Of a stretch of 64,000 bases of DNA, positions 53,829 through 63,519 are shown piece by piece; positions within the stretch are counted from its first letter, which is position 1; each line of letters opens with the position of its first letter. Source of the stretch: GCA-2709075 sp038146865. GTDB taxonomy: Bacteria > Pseudomonadota > Alphaproteobacteria > MPNO01 > UBA2964. The translations under genes were made by a program, and so were the position numbers. The notes below the pieces were generated by a model, which was given only the letters and a program-made list of their open reading frames with translations, was not told where the DNA came from and did not search any database. The stretch is taken from NCBI GenBank assembly GCA_038146865.1, contig JAYQSL010000007.1:186001-250000 (forward strand), given 5' to 3'.

Positions 53829-55073
53829 TTATTTCTCCAAATAATTTGCAAGTTGATCACGTTTGAAATAGGCCCAGCTCCAAAGACCGATGCAGAGTAC
53901 CGCACCACTGATAACAGAAAACTGGAGGCCGACGAGCTCTGCTAAGCCTCCAGCAGCAAGTGCGCCGATCGAAGGACAGCCTCTAGCTATAAGTGTGTAA
54001 AAACTCAATATCCGACCGCGCATAGCGTCGTCTACAGCCGATTGAAGTAAGGTCTGTTCGATTACACCTATCATCACTATAGCGATTCCACCAATGAAAG
54101 TGCAGCAAAGCGCGACGGCGTAAAGGTTTGTACTGCCAAATCCGATTACCGATATTGATAAGAGAAATACGTTGAAAATAAGTAGTCGGGTAAGGCCAAT
54201 CACTCCACTGCGTCTAGCGAGAAAGAGGCTGCCAAAGATGGAGCCCAAGCCGAGAATTGAAGTAAGTGTAGCGAGGCCATTGACCCCTTGGTTGAAAATC
54301 TCGTCTGCGAAGGCCGGGAATAGTTCTATGAATGGTCGACCAAAAATCGAATAAAAGGCTAGTATAATCAGCAGGGGCCCGATACCGGGATGTGTACTGA
54401 CATATTTGAACCCTTCTATTATGTCGTTCCAAACTTTGGTCGAAGGTCTTTGCCTTTTTTGGGACCCGTTCTTATTGGCAATTTTGACTAGGTATAACAT
54501 AAACACGAAGATCAAATCCGCTAATACAGTAAAGCCGACAGCGAAACCAATTCCGAGTTGCACAATCATCTGTCCCGACAATGCAGGGCCACCAATTCTG
54601 GCAATATTAAAGGCGATCGCATTAACGCTTATTGCTGTGGTCAAAGACTCTTTACGAACGAGTGTGTGAATAATGGATAAGCGAACAGGGAAGTTAAAAG
54701 ACATTGTGACACCGTTGGCCAGAACAAGTCCTAACAGGATCTCAATAGTAATGAGGTCAGTGATGACTAGGATGGCGACCGCAGCCGAAATAGCGGCTGA
54801 TATACACATGTAAAGGCGGATGGCTTTTAATCGATCAACTCGGTCTGCGATTGCGCCAGCTAAAGGAGCTAAAAAGATATTTGGCATGAAATCGGCCATC
54901 GCCATTACACCCAGCCAAACTGGGGATTTAGTTAACTCCCAAGTTAGCCAAGCGATGGCGATCCGTTGAACCCACATTCCCATTTGGGAAGCAAAGTTTC
55001 CAATCGTATAGTTTCGGTAATTTGGTGTGCTTAAAACTTGCCAAATAGCCTTAAGCCCGGTGACGTCGGCCAT
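53829..55073 (-). CDS. MFS exporter (EntS-like, MFS_3)
   Basis: 414 residues with about twelve hydrophobic helices. The start with NYRNYTIGNFASQMGMWVQRIAIAWL and the motif LAPLAGAIADRVDR are typical of the MFS_3 group, which includes enterobactin exporters and drug efflux proteins. MRGRILSFYTL in the second half is the equivalent of the repeated loop. The substrate cannot be told. It lies 93 bases upstream of the small subunit gene of the molybdenum hydroxylase, on the same strand. Confidence 0.9.
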   Translation of the reverse strand: MADVTGLKAIWQVLSTPNYRNYTIGNFASQMGMWVQRIAIAWLTWELTKSPVWLGVMAMADFMPNIFLAPLAGAIADRVDRLKAIRLYMCISAAISAAVAILVITDLITIEILLGLVLANGVTMSFNFPVRLSIIHTLVRKESLTTAISVNAIAFNIARIGGPALSGQMIVQLGIGFAVGFTVLADLIFVFMLYLVKIANKNGSQKRQRPSTKVWNDIIEGFKYVSTHPGIGPLLIILAFYSIFGRPFIELFPAFADEIFNQGVNGLATLTSILGLGSIFGSLFLARRSGVIGLTRLLIFNVFLLSISVIGFGSTNLYAVALCCTFIGGIAIVMIGVIEQTLLQSAVDDAMRGRILSFYTLIARGCPSIGALAAGGLAELVGLQFSVISGAVLCIGLWSWAYFKRDQLANYLEK

Positions 55074-55178
55074 GATTTTTCCGATGTTATTTAATTTTAC
55101 GGCTGTTCAAAGCGACCGCTATCACTGAGGTTACGCTCACGCAGAGTTTTTTGGCAAGAAGGTAAAAAATGTAAGCGC

Positions 55179-55598
55179 TCAATAATAGTCCATCATTTGC
55201 TTGAGTTCGAATTCTAAGTCTAAATTTTTTTCTGCAGCGCGGATTCTGCGCCATACATTTTGCCAGCCTTCAAATTCCTGTCTTTGTTCTGCTCTGGATT
55301 TTTGAATCATGGGTGTCATTCCTCTTTTGGGCAGAGGCGGTGGCGTATAGGACGCTCCTTCTTTAATACCCAGAGACGTCAGGACGTCCCGTAGGTCCGC
55401 AAAATGTTGTTTTTGTAATGCATATGTATCTGATGAACTTCCTATGAGGATCTCGGAAGTGCCCCGGTCTGAATCGATCAAAATGCTGATGGTTTCATCA
55501 TTTGAGTTTATCGTAACGCCTTTGCGGTCGCCAATAGCCGATATAACGCGATCGAAGTATAATTTTTGCGAATTTGCCTTTTCTGTATCTGCAGCCAT
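55179..55598 (-). CDS. Conserved-looking protein of unknown function
   Basis: 139 residues, not recognised. The N-terminal half (1-85) looks like a small alpha/beta domain with alternating hydrophobic residues (ETISILIDSDRGTSEILIG) and a helix LQKQHFADLRDVLTSLGIKE. A Pro-rich linker PPPLPKRG follows, then a charged helical end with two Trp (FEGWQNVWRRIRAAEKN). Its codon use looks like that of its neighbours. It may share a transcript with the exporter gene downstream (105-base gap). No function is proposed. Confidence 0.62.
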   Translation of the reverse strand: MAADTEKANSQKLYFDRVISAIGDRKGVTINSNDETISILIDSDRGTSEILIGSSSDTYALQKQHFADLRDVLTSLGIKEGASYTPPPLPKRGMTPMIQKSRAEQRQEFEGWQNVWRRIRAAEKNLDLEFELKQMMDYY

Positions 55599-55679
55599 AA
55601 ATCTTAAATTCTGCCTTTCCCAGTTCCAGGGTATTCGAGATCGAGAATCAAAGGAATTAATATCCCAAAATTCTTTTAT

Positions 55680-55718
55680 AGTTAAAACCTAATGGTTTTC
55701 GGCAGATTTATTTTAACT
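55680..55718. repeat. Nested inverted repeats upstream of the TPP enzyme gene
   Basis: AGTTAAAA (55680-55687) with TTTTAACT (55711-55718), and AAAACC (55684-55689) with GGTTTT (55694-55699), form two perfect inverted repeats that share bases and so exclude each other. They lie in the 248-base divergent gap before the TPP enzyme gene. A regulator site is possible, and the A/T-rich content weakens the case. Confidence 0.3.
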
Positions 55719-55846
55719 AAGGGTGAAGTAAGTAAACTGCCGAGGTGGCTCGCGTAAATCAATAAAATTAATTTTCTCTGATCATTCGCACTGACGGGAA
55801 ATTGCGATACTATCCAAGGTAAATACAACCTCGTAGGGAGATAAAA

Positions 55847-57583
55847 ATGATCGAGACAAAGGGACTGAACGGCGCTCAGGCATTTTTAAAGGTTCTTAAA
55901 GCTATGGGGGTAGAAAAAATCTTTGCTTCTCCCGGGTCAGAGTGGGCCCCGGTTTGGGAAGCTTTGGCTGATCCTGGGGCAAATGATATTCCACTGTATA
56001 TGAGCACGCGGCATGAAGAGACTGCTATTGGGATGGCTTCAGGTTATGCAAAATCAACCGGCAAACTCCCGGCGGTTATGATTCACACTACAGTTGGTGC
56101 TCTCCACGGTGCCATGGCAATGCGTGGTGCACTCCATGAACAGGTACCAATGGTAATCTTTGCTGGAGAAAGCATTGGCTTTGGCGAGGATGACGGGCCT
56201 GATCCCGGAGGGCAATGGGGTGCGCATTTGGGCGATATGGGCGGGCCTGCTGCGATGGTCGAAAAAAACGTTAAATGGAGTTTTGGCAACAACACGAAGT
56301 CAATCTTACCCACCACTGTGCAGCGGGCCTGCAGGCTGGCAATGGCGGGGCCTCGAGGCCCCGTATTTGTCTCACTTCCCATGGAACATCTTTTTGAGGA
56401 AATGACCCGCAATGTTGCTTCATCACTTCCTAATGCTCCCCTCCCTATGGCTGATCCGGGTGGATTAGCCGATTTAGCAGATTTGCTCGTAAAAGCTAAA
56501 AACCCTGTTATTATTGCCGAGGACGCCGGACGCACAGTAGCTGCCTCAGAGCATTTGACTGCAATTGCAGAGTTGTTGGCTTGTCCAGTTTCAGAGTCGC
56601 GAGCGACTGGGTCGATCAATATTCCCAGAACGCACCCTTTGCATGCTGGGTACAATCCTGCGGGCGCAGTGAAAGAAGCTGACGTGATTTTTCTCGCCTC
56701 GTCCGTGAGTCCTTGGCACCCGCAAACCGAAACCCCTGCGTCCGGAGCTGTTGTCGCCGTATTGGATGAGGACCCTCATAAAATTGATATTCCCTTTATG
56801 GGTATCCAGGCCGATCTAATTCTTGATGGAAATATTGAAAGTTCTCTTGGATATCTTCGGAAAGAGATTGAGAGTAGGGTGCAGCCTAATGATCAGGATC
56901 GCATTGGCCGAGCCGCTTCACTTAAAAGTTCCAATGAGGCTAGGCGGGCGAAGTGGGATGAAGAGGCTTTGGCATTATCAGAGGCATCACCCATGGACAC
57001 AAAGTGGGTTGCCTATCAACTTGGTCAATGCCTGCCGGAGGATGCAATGGTCGTTGAAGAACTTATTACTCATCGATTAGCTGCCCACCAATATATTTCG
57101 CAATTAAAACCAGGTTCTTGGTTCTGTGGGGCTGCAGGTGGTCTTGGCACGGGCCTCTCGACAGCATTGGGCGTGAAGGTGGCCAATCCTGGAAGGCCCG
57201 TTGTGGGTCTAATTGGTGATGGGTCATTCAACTATGATCCGATACCCGCTATTTATGGTGCCGCGCAGGAACACAACCTACCTTTTCTGACAGTGATCTT
57301 TAACAATCATGGTTACTTATCTCAGAAAACAGGTGTTCCAAAATATTATCCCGAAGGGCATGCGGTACAAACTGGTAATTTCTCGGGTCTGCATATTGGT
57401 CCAGAGCCAGATTATTGGAAGATAGTCGAGGCATTTGGGGGGTATGGAGAGAAAGTGGAGGAGCCAGGACAAGTGGCAGGAGCCATTGCACGCGGCTTGG
57501 AAGCGGTAGAAAGCGGAAAAGCGGCCCTTCTTGATATGCGGCTTAGGCCCGTTGCGGATAGCATGCATCGGTCCGACAAGTGA
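55847..57583 (+). CDS. Thiamine-diphosphate-dependent enzyme (acetolactate synthase / benzoylformate decarboxylase-like)
   Basis: 578 residues in the usual three domains. The Pyr domain has the cofactor-activating Glu in TRHEETAIGMASGYA. The middle domain starts near 190. The PP domain has the diphosphate-metal motif GDGSFNYDPIPAIYGAA, ending in NNHGY. It should decarboxylate or ligate a 2-oxo acid. It does not match AHAS closely enough to name, and IlvN is absent. GGGAG lies 6 bases upstream. It stands alone, and the MBL-fold gene converges on it. Confidence 0.9.
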   Translation: MIETKGLNGAQAFLKVLKAMGVEKIFASPGSEWAPVWEALADPGANDIPLYMSTRHEETAIGMASGYAKSTGKLPAVMIHTTVGALHGAMAMRGALHEQVPMVIFAGESIGFGEDDGPDPGGQWGAHLGDMGGPAAMVEKNVKWSFGNNTKSILPTTVQRACRLAMAGPRGPVFVSLPMEHLFEEMTRNVASSLPNAPLPMADPGGLADLADLLVKAKNPVIIAEDAGRTVAASEHLTAIAELLACPVSESRATGSINIPRTHPLHAGYNPAGAVKEADVIFLASSVSPWHPQTETPASGAVVAVLDEDPHKIDIPFMGIQADLILDGNIESSLGYLRKEIESRVQPNDQDRIGRAASLKSSNEARRAKWDEEALALSEASPMDTKWVAYQLGQCLPEDAMVVEELITHRLAAHQYISQLKPGSWFCGAAGGLGTGLSTALGVKVANPGRPVVGLIGDGSFNYDPIPAIYGAAQEHNLPFLTVIFNNHGYLSQKTGVPKYYPEGHAVQTGNFSGLHIGPEPDYWKIVEAFGGYGEKVEEPGQVAGAIARGLEAVESGKAALLDMRLRPVADSMHRSDK

Positions 57584-57694
57584 TAATTTTGTAGAAAATG
57601 AACTTTTACCCGTTTAGATCATTCACCTGGTTTTTAAAAGACGGGTTGCAATAAAGGCGTTGCACTGCCGAATATCAAATTCTACAGGTTGCTT

Positions 57695-58702
57695 CTAAAC
57701 TCCAAAAGTGAAGCGCGAACCGACGTTTGTTGTAATTAATTTTTGGGGCATTTCTCTCTGCATTGCTTCTATAAACCGCCTTCCAGAGCAATGCATTGGC
57801 AACACAATGTCGGGATCAAATTCTTTAAAGGCTTGGACGGTGTGATTTATATAATCGTCAGTGGAAGTTCCAAGATGGAACCCTCCTACCACCGCATGGA
57901 CTTTATCGACATTGGTGACGGCTTTTGCGGTGTTTACAGTATTTATAATTCCAGTGTGACCGCAGGAGGAAATGACCACTAAACCCCGTCCCCTCACTAT
58001 GTAGCATGTGGCATGCTCCTCTGGATGGTTGTCCTTCACTAATCGGCCAGCTCTCTCTTCTTCTGAAAAATGGTCCGGAACATCTTGTTCCAGAACCATT
58101 GATCCGCCTGTCACCGTCTCGAAGGAGTCCCGTTCGATATATCCTGTCGTAAACGCCCCATCTAGAGCAGTTGGTGTTGTGCATGCGATTGGATTGACAC
58201 TTTGGGCTGTCAATGCTGTGCGATCTAATGCGCCCCAGCTGACCATGTTGCCTTCAAAGCCGCCGGTCCATCTTTCTTTAAAAACACCCTCCCCGCCGAT
58301 AAAGAAACGCATATCGTCGCGCATTTGGTAGCGGAATCTATCAATAAAGCCCTCCATGCCGCCGTAATGATCTCTATGTGCGTGGCTGAGAATAAGGCCG
58401 CTGATCTTTTTAGGGTCAATATCGAGTAGCTCAAAATTTCTGGAAATAATTTCAGGTGTATAGCCAAAATCCAGGAGGTATTGGGCATTTTCGCCGTTTG
58501 ATAATGACTCCAAGTGGAGTGACAACCCCCATTCGCAAGCGAGGGTTGTCATTTGTCGACCCGGGATTTTTCCAACATGCTCTATGTTACAAAACTCATG
58601 GAATGTTTTTGGGAGGAACCTCTCATAAGCGGAATCTACGAGTACTCGAATTGACAGTCGGTCGACCAAGGGGGCTACAAATGGGGTTTTTATTTTATTC
58701 AC
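57695..58702 (-). CDS. Metallo-beta-lactamase-fold hydrolase (COG1237-like)
   Basis: 335 residues with the zinc motif SHAHRDHYGG (H-x-H-x-D-H), a later His in SSCGHTGIINT, and HCSG near the end (LPMHCSGRRF). The plan matches the COG1237 branch, which includes proteins near dihydropteroate-type methyltransferases and archaeal RFAP synthase. Substrates of the bacterial members are mostly unknown. The start appears to be GTG at 58702 without a clear ribosome-binding site. Confidence 0.85.
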   Translation of the reverse strand: MNKIKTPFVAPLVDRLSIRVLVDSAYERFLPKTFHEFCNIEHVGKIPGRQMTTLACEWGLSLHLESLSNGENAQYLLDFGYTPEIISRNFELLDIDPKKISGLILSHAHRDHYGGMEGFIDRFRYQMRDDMRFFIGGEGVFKERWTGGFEGNMVSWGALDRTALTAQSVNPIACTTPTALDGAFTTGYIERDSFETVTGGSMVLEQDVPDHFSEEERAGRLVKDNHPEEHATCYIVRGRGLVVISSCGHTGIINTVNTAKAVTNVDKVHAVVGGFHLGTSTDDYINHTVQAFKEFDPDIVLPMHCSGRRFIEAMQREMPQKLITTNVGSRFTFGV

Positions 58703-58946
58703 ACTAGGCCTCGGTTATATCGCAAACTTTTTTTGATTATGACGCGTCTCAGATCGGGCGTGAAGTAGTTGGGAACCGTATTTTTCAAATTGAAATTTTG
58801 CCATTGTCGCATAATTGGCATTACCCACAGACGTTCAAATGGTCTCCACAAGACCTTTTTGCGTCCCTTTTTTGGGTATAAGATCTTAATCGTTCTTTTA
58901 GTCGGCAGTTTGATTATGTCCTTAGTCGATTTGGCTTGGGGGAAAC

Positions 58947-60026
58947 TTGATTGCCCTAGCAATGTGGAAACGACAAATGGTCAGCCTGCGGCAGATTCGC
59001 ACCTGGGTTTTTCTTATTCCTGCGTCTATCGGAGTCGCATACCTTCTTCAATTAACAGGCTTTCCTGCTGCCTTTTTAATGGGTCCCATGTTGGTTGCAA
59101 TTGTCTTTGCAGCTCGGGGAACCAAACTCTCTGTTGCAAGACCTTTAATGCTTTTTTCACAGGGGGTCATAGGAGTTTTGGTGGCAAGCGCCTTGGACCT
59201 TAATATTTTAAAGGTTCTTGGAGATAATATTCTCTCAGTACTTTTGGTTATTACTACGACGGTAATTTTTTCTACTTTTGCAGGCTGGTTATTGGCAAGG
59301 TCCAAGCGCCTTCCGGGTACCACAGCGGCCTGGGGTTGTGCTCCGGGTGCAGCAAGCGGCATGATCACTTTAGCCGAGGAATTTGGCGCTGACCCTCGCC
59401 TAGTAGCTCTGATGCAATTTCTCAGGGTTTCAATGGTAATCGTGCTGGCAACAGTCATTTCACGGCTCGTTTTTGATGTAAATGCGTCTCCTAAACTGGA
59501 GGCTTCATCATACTTTTTTGAACTTCGGGAACTGCCCGATTTTGCAATGACATTGGGAGCAATTATGGGAGGCGCATTCTTGGCGAGAGCCTTTGGGGTT
59601 CCGTCAGGCGGAGTATTCATTCCCATGGTTCTAGCGTTTGGATTGCAAAACTTTGGTTTAATGAAAATTACCTTGCCCCCAGCATTATTATACACTGCCT
59701 TCACTTTGATCGGGCTTTGGGTGGGCTTAAAGTTTGATCGTGAGACGGTCTTTAAAGCAATCCGCTTACTTCCAACGATGTTGGTTGGGACGATATCTCT
59801 GATACTACTTTGCGGCATTTCTGCTGCTATATTAGTCTGGTTAGTCGGGGTCGATCCGTTAACCGCTTACTTGGCAACTACCCCCGGTGCACTCGAAGCA
59901 GTTACAATTATTGCGGTCAGCAGTAATGCAGATGTCTCCTTTATTCTTTCAATTCAAACAGCCAGACTACTTGTCGTAATATTAACCGGTCCAATGCTTG
60001 CCAAGATGATTTGTCGTATTACGTGA
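58947..60026 (+). CDS. AbrB-family (AmoA-like) membrane protein
   Basis: About 359 residues, a hydrophobic protein with about ten helices and an internal duplication typical of the AbrB/COG3180 family (often mislabelled ammonia monooxygenase). Matching repeats are GFPAAFLMGPMLVAIVFA with GVPSGGVFIPMVLAFGL, and GTTAAWGCAPGAASGMITLAEEFGAD with ATTPGALEAVTIIAVSSNAD. It is thought to be a transport or regulatory membrane protein. The start is uncertain: TTG 58947 has GGGGGA 3 bases upstream, while ATG 58962 and ATG 58977 lie further in. The 244-base gap before it holds no gene. Confidence 0.85.
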   Translation: MIALAMWKRQMVSLRQIRTWVFLIPASIGVAYLLQLTGFPAAFLMGPMLVAIVFAARGTKLSVARPLMLFSQGVIGVLVASALDLNILKVLGDNILSVLLVITTTVIFSTFAGWLLARSKRLPGTTAAWGCAPGAASGMITLAEEFGADPRLVALMQFLRVSMVIVLATVISRLVFDVNASPKLEASSYFFELRELPDFAMTLGAIMGGAFLARAFGVPSGGVFIPMVLAFGLQNFGLMKITLPPALLYTAFTLIGLWVGLKFDRETVFKAIRLLPTMLVGTISLILLCGISAAILVWLVGVDPLTAYLATTPGALEAVTIIAVSSNADVSFILSIQTARLLVVILTGPMLAKMICRIT

Positions 60027-60161
60027 TTTGGAGTTTTCAAAAAATTTTAATTTGAATTTTTGGCGACGCCTGGGTTGTTTGGATAATACTTAACGGCCTA
60101 AATTTAAGCGAGCAGGTCTTATATCTAAATGCCAACAGGGCTTTTCAGGGAGAAATAAATT

Positions 60162-61022
60162 ATGGCTGATAGTGATTATACCCCGCCTAAAGTGTGGAAA
60201 TGGGAAACCGACCATGGCGGGCCATTCGCTAATACAAATAAGCCGACCGCGGGTGCACAATTCGAAAAAGAACTACCAGTAGGCGACCACCCTTTGCAGT
60301 TATATTCCAGAGGAACTCCAAACGGGATTAAAGTAACGGTCATGTTGGAAGAGCTTTTGGCTGCGGGACACTCTGGAGCGGAGTATGATGCCTGGTCCAT
60401 CGATATTGGGAATCAAGAGCAATTTGGGTCTGGTTTCGTCGAGATAAATCCCAATTCGAAGATACCGGCCCTTTTAGATTATTCGACAGAGAAGCCAACG
60501 AGAGTGTTTGAGTCTGCAGCGATACTTTTATATCTCGCAGAAAAGCATCAAGCGTTTATGCCGGAAGATCCCTCAAATCGCCCTGAGATGCTATCCTGGT
60601 TGATGTGGCAAATGGGAAGTGCTCCTTACTTGGGGGGTGGCTTTGGTCATTTCTATAGTTATGCGCCTATTAAAATTCAGTATGCGATTGATCGATTTAC
60701 GATGGAGGTGAAACGTCAATTAGACCTTCTTGATCAGCGTTTGGGTGAGAATGAGTTTATCTGTGGTGATGAGTATACAATCGCTGATATTGCAATTTGG
60801 CCTTGGTATGGTGGAACTGTTCTGGGTTGGCAGTACGGGGCAAAAGACTTTTTGGATGGTCCGAGTTATAAAAATGTTACACGATGGGCGGAGCAGCTAT
60901 ACGAGCGTCCTCCCGTGCAACGCGGCCGCATGGTTAATAGGGCTCGAGGGGATGCAAAATTTAGCGTCCCAGAAAGACACTCGATGGCAGATTTTGAAGG
61001 GAAAACGCCCGAACCACTGTAA
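60162..61022 (+). CDS. yghU: YghU-like glutathione transferase / disulfide reductase
   Basis: 286 residues that follow E. coli YghU along the length: PPKVWKW near the start, LPVGDHPLQLYSRGTPNG, VTVMLEELLA, FVEINPNSKIPALLDY, RVFESAAILLYLAEK and GGGFGHFYSYAPIKIQYAIDRF. YghU binds two glutathiones and reduces disulfides and peroxides. The Asn and Thr around GTPNG are the glutathione contacts in place of a catalytic Cys. AGGGAGA lies upstream of the ATG. It stands alone. Confidence 0.95.
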   Translation: MADSDYTPPKVWKWETDHGGPFANTNKPTAGAQFEKELPVGDHPLQLYSRGTPNGIKVTVMLEELLAAGHSGAEYDAWSIDIGNQEQFGSGFVEINPNSKIPALLDYSTEKPTRVFESAAILLYLAEKHQAFMPEDPSNRPEMLSWLMWQMGSAPYLGGGFGHFYSYAPIKIQYAIDRFTMEVKRQLDLLDQRLGENEFICGDEYTIADIAIWPWYGGTVLGWQYGAKDFLDGPSYKNVTRWAEQLYERPPVQRGRMVNRARGDAKFSVPERHSMADFEGKTPEPL

Positions 61023-61071
61023 AACAAAAAATGTTAGGTATAGCCCGTCAGTTCCTAATTAGAGATTTATT

Positions 61072-61806
61072 CTAAAAATCTATTAGTAATTTTCCATACC
61101 CGGGGATTTTATCTTTGACTCCCGCTTTCCGTAGGCTATGCCAAAAGCTAGCCGTATTAGAGGATATCACCGGCTTTCCAAGCTTTTCTTCTAAGCTATC
61201 TATCACGTCAAGTGTCCCGAAATCAGTGCAGCAAATAAGAATTGCCTCAGCGTCAGGGCAGTCAACTGAAAGAGCGTGTGAATAGACTTCGGATGGAGGC
61301 ACTCGGCTGACTTTCTCTATTTGCCCGCTTAGCTGTAATCCCGCCATTTTTGCGACTGAGAAGCCATGACGTTCGAGGAATTCTTTTTCATGCTCATTAG
61401 TCTCATCGGAGTAAGGCGTGGCCATCCCAATTTTAGTGATCCCAAGTGCTGTTAATGCTGCAATGATTGATCCCGCGGTAGAAACAGCGCCTACTGAGCC
61501 ATGTTTTTCCATGGTGCCAATTAAAATTTCCGGTGGACAAGCCATCGACCCAGCGGTGCATCCGTAAGCCATTAAGTCCACATTGCAGGCCTTGAGATCG
61601 GAAACAGCGGACTGTAGGTCTGCCATCATCGTTTTAAAACCATCTGCGGCTGGATCGCGATGGATAGGAGACCGAGTAAAATGGAACGAGATGCCCTCAG
61701 GTTTCATTCGATTGAATTCAGTTTCATTGGTGGTATTGCTCGGTGGCACAATGACGCCGATTCTTGCCCGCCAACCTGCCGGTTTAAGATCTGACAATTG
61801 TTGCAT
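61072..61806 (-). CDS. Asp/Glu racemase superfamily enzyme (maleate isomerase / arylmalonate decarboxylase-like)
   Basis: 244 residues. The start RIGVIVPPSNTTNETEFN and the two cysteine sites YGCTAGS (about residue 83) and CCTDFGTLD (about residue 191) are typical of the maleate isomerase and arylmalonate decarboxylase group, where Cys residues move a proton or attack the double bond. Which reaction it does is not clear. It is divergent from an FAD monooxygenase gene, which suggests an aromatic or heteroaromatic degradation link. Confidence 0.87.
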   Translation of the reverse strand: MQQLSDLKPAGWRARIGVIVPPSNTTNETEFNRMKPEGISFHFTRSPIHRDPAADGFKTMMADLQSAVSDLKACNVDLMAYGCTAGSMACPPEILIGTMEKHGSVGAVSTAGSIIAALTALGITKIGMATPYSDETNEHEKEFLERHGFSVAKMAGLQLSGQIEKVSRVPPSEVYSHALSVDCPDAEAILICCTDFGTLDVIDSLEEKLGKPVISSNTASFWHSLRKAGVKDKIPGYGKLLIDF

Positions 61807-61931
61807 CTAAAAATCCATAAAATGTAATTCTATTTTCGCTATCCTGACTCTAAGCCATTCGCCTGACAATGGTGCTAGACGAGATGATCCAAGACGCTAT
61901 GATCTCGGACGAATTGAGAAGGAGAGACCCC

Positions 61932-63134
61932 ATGGCCCAAAATAGAGTGGTGATCGCTGGCGCAGGTCCTGTTGGTTGTGTTTCTGCTCTCTCTCTAGCC
62001 AAAGCCGGAATCCCCGTAACCATTTTGGAAGCGGGAGAAGATTTAGAGTTGGATCTCCGGGCATCTACTTTCCATCCACCAACCCTGGATATGCTAGATC
62101 AACTCGGAGTCGCTAATGAGCTAATTGACCAAGGATTAGTCTGTCCTCGATGGCAGTACAGAGATACCCAGGAAGGTATAATCGCTGACTGGAATCTCGG
62201 TTTACTGAACAATTACACTCGCCATCCTTATCGCCTGCAGGCTGAACAATTTCGCCTCACCCAAATCATCATGAAGCGACTCAAAGCCATGTCTAATGTC
62301 GAAGTCAGGTTTGGTTGTCGTGTGACAGATACTAAGCAAGATGGAAATGGCGTAACCGTAGCTTTCGATTCTGATGAAGGAGCTGACTCCCTCAGGGGAA
62401 CCTACCTGATTGCAGCAGAAGGTGGGTCAAGTCCTACGCGGAAAACCCAAGGGATTGCCTTTGATGGTTTAACGTTCCCAGAAATGTGGCTAATTGTTTC
62501 TACACCGTTTGATTTTACTCAGCACTTTGAAGAGTTAACGCCAATTGCATATGTAACTGAACCCGATGATTGGTTCGTTTTTGTCTTCGTTTCTGGGCTT
62601 TGGCGCGTTTTAGTACCCACTAAGCCAGGGGATACGCCCGAGGCAATCCTTGATGATGATTACCTTCAAGCAAGATTGCAAAAAATTTGCGCTACCGGAA
62701 AAAAATATGAAATTGCACACAAAACTGCGTATAGCGTTCACCAGCGGGTTGCAGAGACCTATGTTCACGGTCGGATTTTTTTGGCGGGAGATGCTGCTCA
62801 CATAAATAACCCCCTTGGAGGTATGGGCATGAACGGAGGGATTCATGATGCAATAAATCTGTGCGAAAAAATCATTAAGGTTTGGAGTGGGCAAGCAGGC
62901 GATGGCCGTGCCGAGTTTGCGCGATATGATGCCCAGAGACGGCCAATCGCTCATGAGTATGTGCAGCGCTCTACGCTACAAAATAAGCAGATGCTTGAGG
63001 AACAGGATCCGGCGACAAGGAAGAAGCGCCACGATGACTTACGCCGAACGGCGTCAGATCCAGACGCCGCCCGGGAGTTCTTAATGAATTCGTCCATGAT
63101 TCGAGCTTTAGAGAGAGCAGCCGTTTTAGGCTAA
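61932..63134 (+). CDS. FAD-dependent aromatic-ring monooxygenase
   Basis: 400 residues of the PHBH/MhpA type. FAD-binding GAGPVG at residues 10-15, the middle motif AAEGGSSPTRK (Glu where DG is usual) and GRIFLAGDAAHINNPLGGMGMN are all present. It should hydroxylate an aromatic or similar ring with NAD(P)H and oxygen. The ATG at 61932 is chosen because AAGGAG stands 7 bases upstream. An open frame goes back to 61869 without that support. Neighbours do not fix the substrate. Confidence 0.9.
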   Translation: MAQNRVVIAGAGPVGCVSALSLAKAGIPVTILEAGEDLELDLRASTFHPPTLDMLDQLGVANELIDQGLVCPRWQYRDTQEGIIADWNLGLLNNYTRHPYRLQAEQFRLTQIIMKRLKAMSNVEVRFGCRVTDTKQDGNGVTVAFDSDEGADSLRGTYLIAAEGGSSPTRKTQGIAFDGLTFPEMWLIVSTPFDFTQHFEELTPIAYVTEPDDWFVFVFVSGLWRVLVPTKPGDTPEAILDDDYLQARLQKICATGKKYEIAHKTAYSVHQRVAETYVHGRIFLAGDAAHINNPLGGMGMNGGIHDAINLCEKIIKVWSGQAGDGRAEFARYDAQRRPIAHEYVQRSTLQNKQMLEEQDPATRKKRHDDLRRTASDPDAAREFLMNSSMIRALERAAVLG

Positions 63135-63269
63135 CAAATCAAGCGTGCTATTTAGAGGATATTTATTGTTTTACGGGGTCTCAGTTCACCCTAAGACCCA
63201 ATCACCTCTAAAAGCGACCTTCACTGATTTAGGTTTAGCCCTCCCTGATTTGCCGAGGGGTGGGTTGGC

Positions 63270-63497
63270 TCAGCTTTCGTGAGAGCCATCGCAGAAAGGA
63301 GGATTGGCGGTTCTTTTACACCCACAAAAATACATTTCCCGATCTCTCGTGGCTACATATTGTAAGGGCGATATACCAGTTCCTTTGTGTGAACCATCAC
63401 AGAAAGGCTGATCGGCACTTTTGCCACAAGCACACCACCAATATTCCTCGTCTTTTTTAACTTCACGTACGTGATAAAACGTCACTCTCCACTCCAT
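63270..63497 (-). CDS. Tandem CDGSH iron-sulfur protein
   Basis: 75 residues with two CDGSH motifs: CACGKSADQPFCDGSH and CGCKRTANPPFCDGSH, each with the C-x-C, C and H ligands for a [2Fe-2S] cluster as in mitoNEET. The two-motif form is like the MitoNEET-related protein 3 type. It likely serves in electron or cluster transfer. It is divergent from the MetE-like gene, with a structured 131-base gap between them. Confidence 0.93.
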   Translation of the reverse strand: MEWRVTFYHVREVKKDEEYWWCACGKSADQPFCDGSHKGTGISPLQYVATRDREMYFCGCKRTANPPFCDGSHES

Positions 63498-63519
63498 TTA
63501 ATAGTTTTCTTACCCGAGC

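Noticed and set aside
51107..63134. A complete nicotinate-type degradation pathway
   Set aside because: A molybdenum hydroxylase, an FAD monooxygenase and a maleate-isomerase-like gene are present, but they are scattered, and the ring-opening dioxygenase, the amidase and a clear deformylase are missing.
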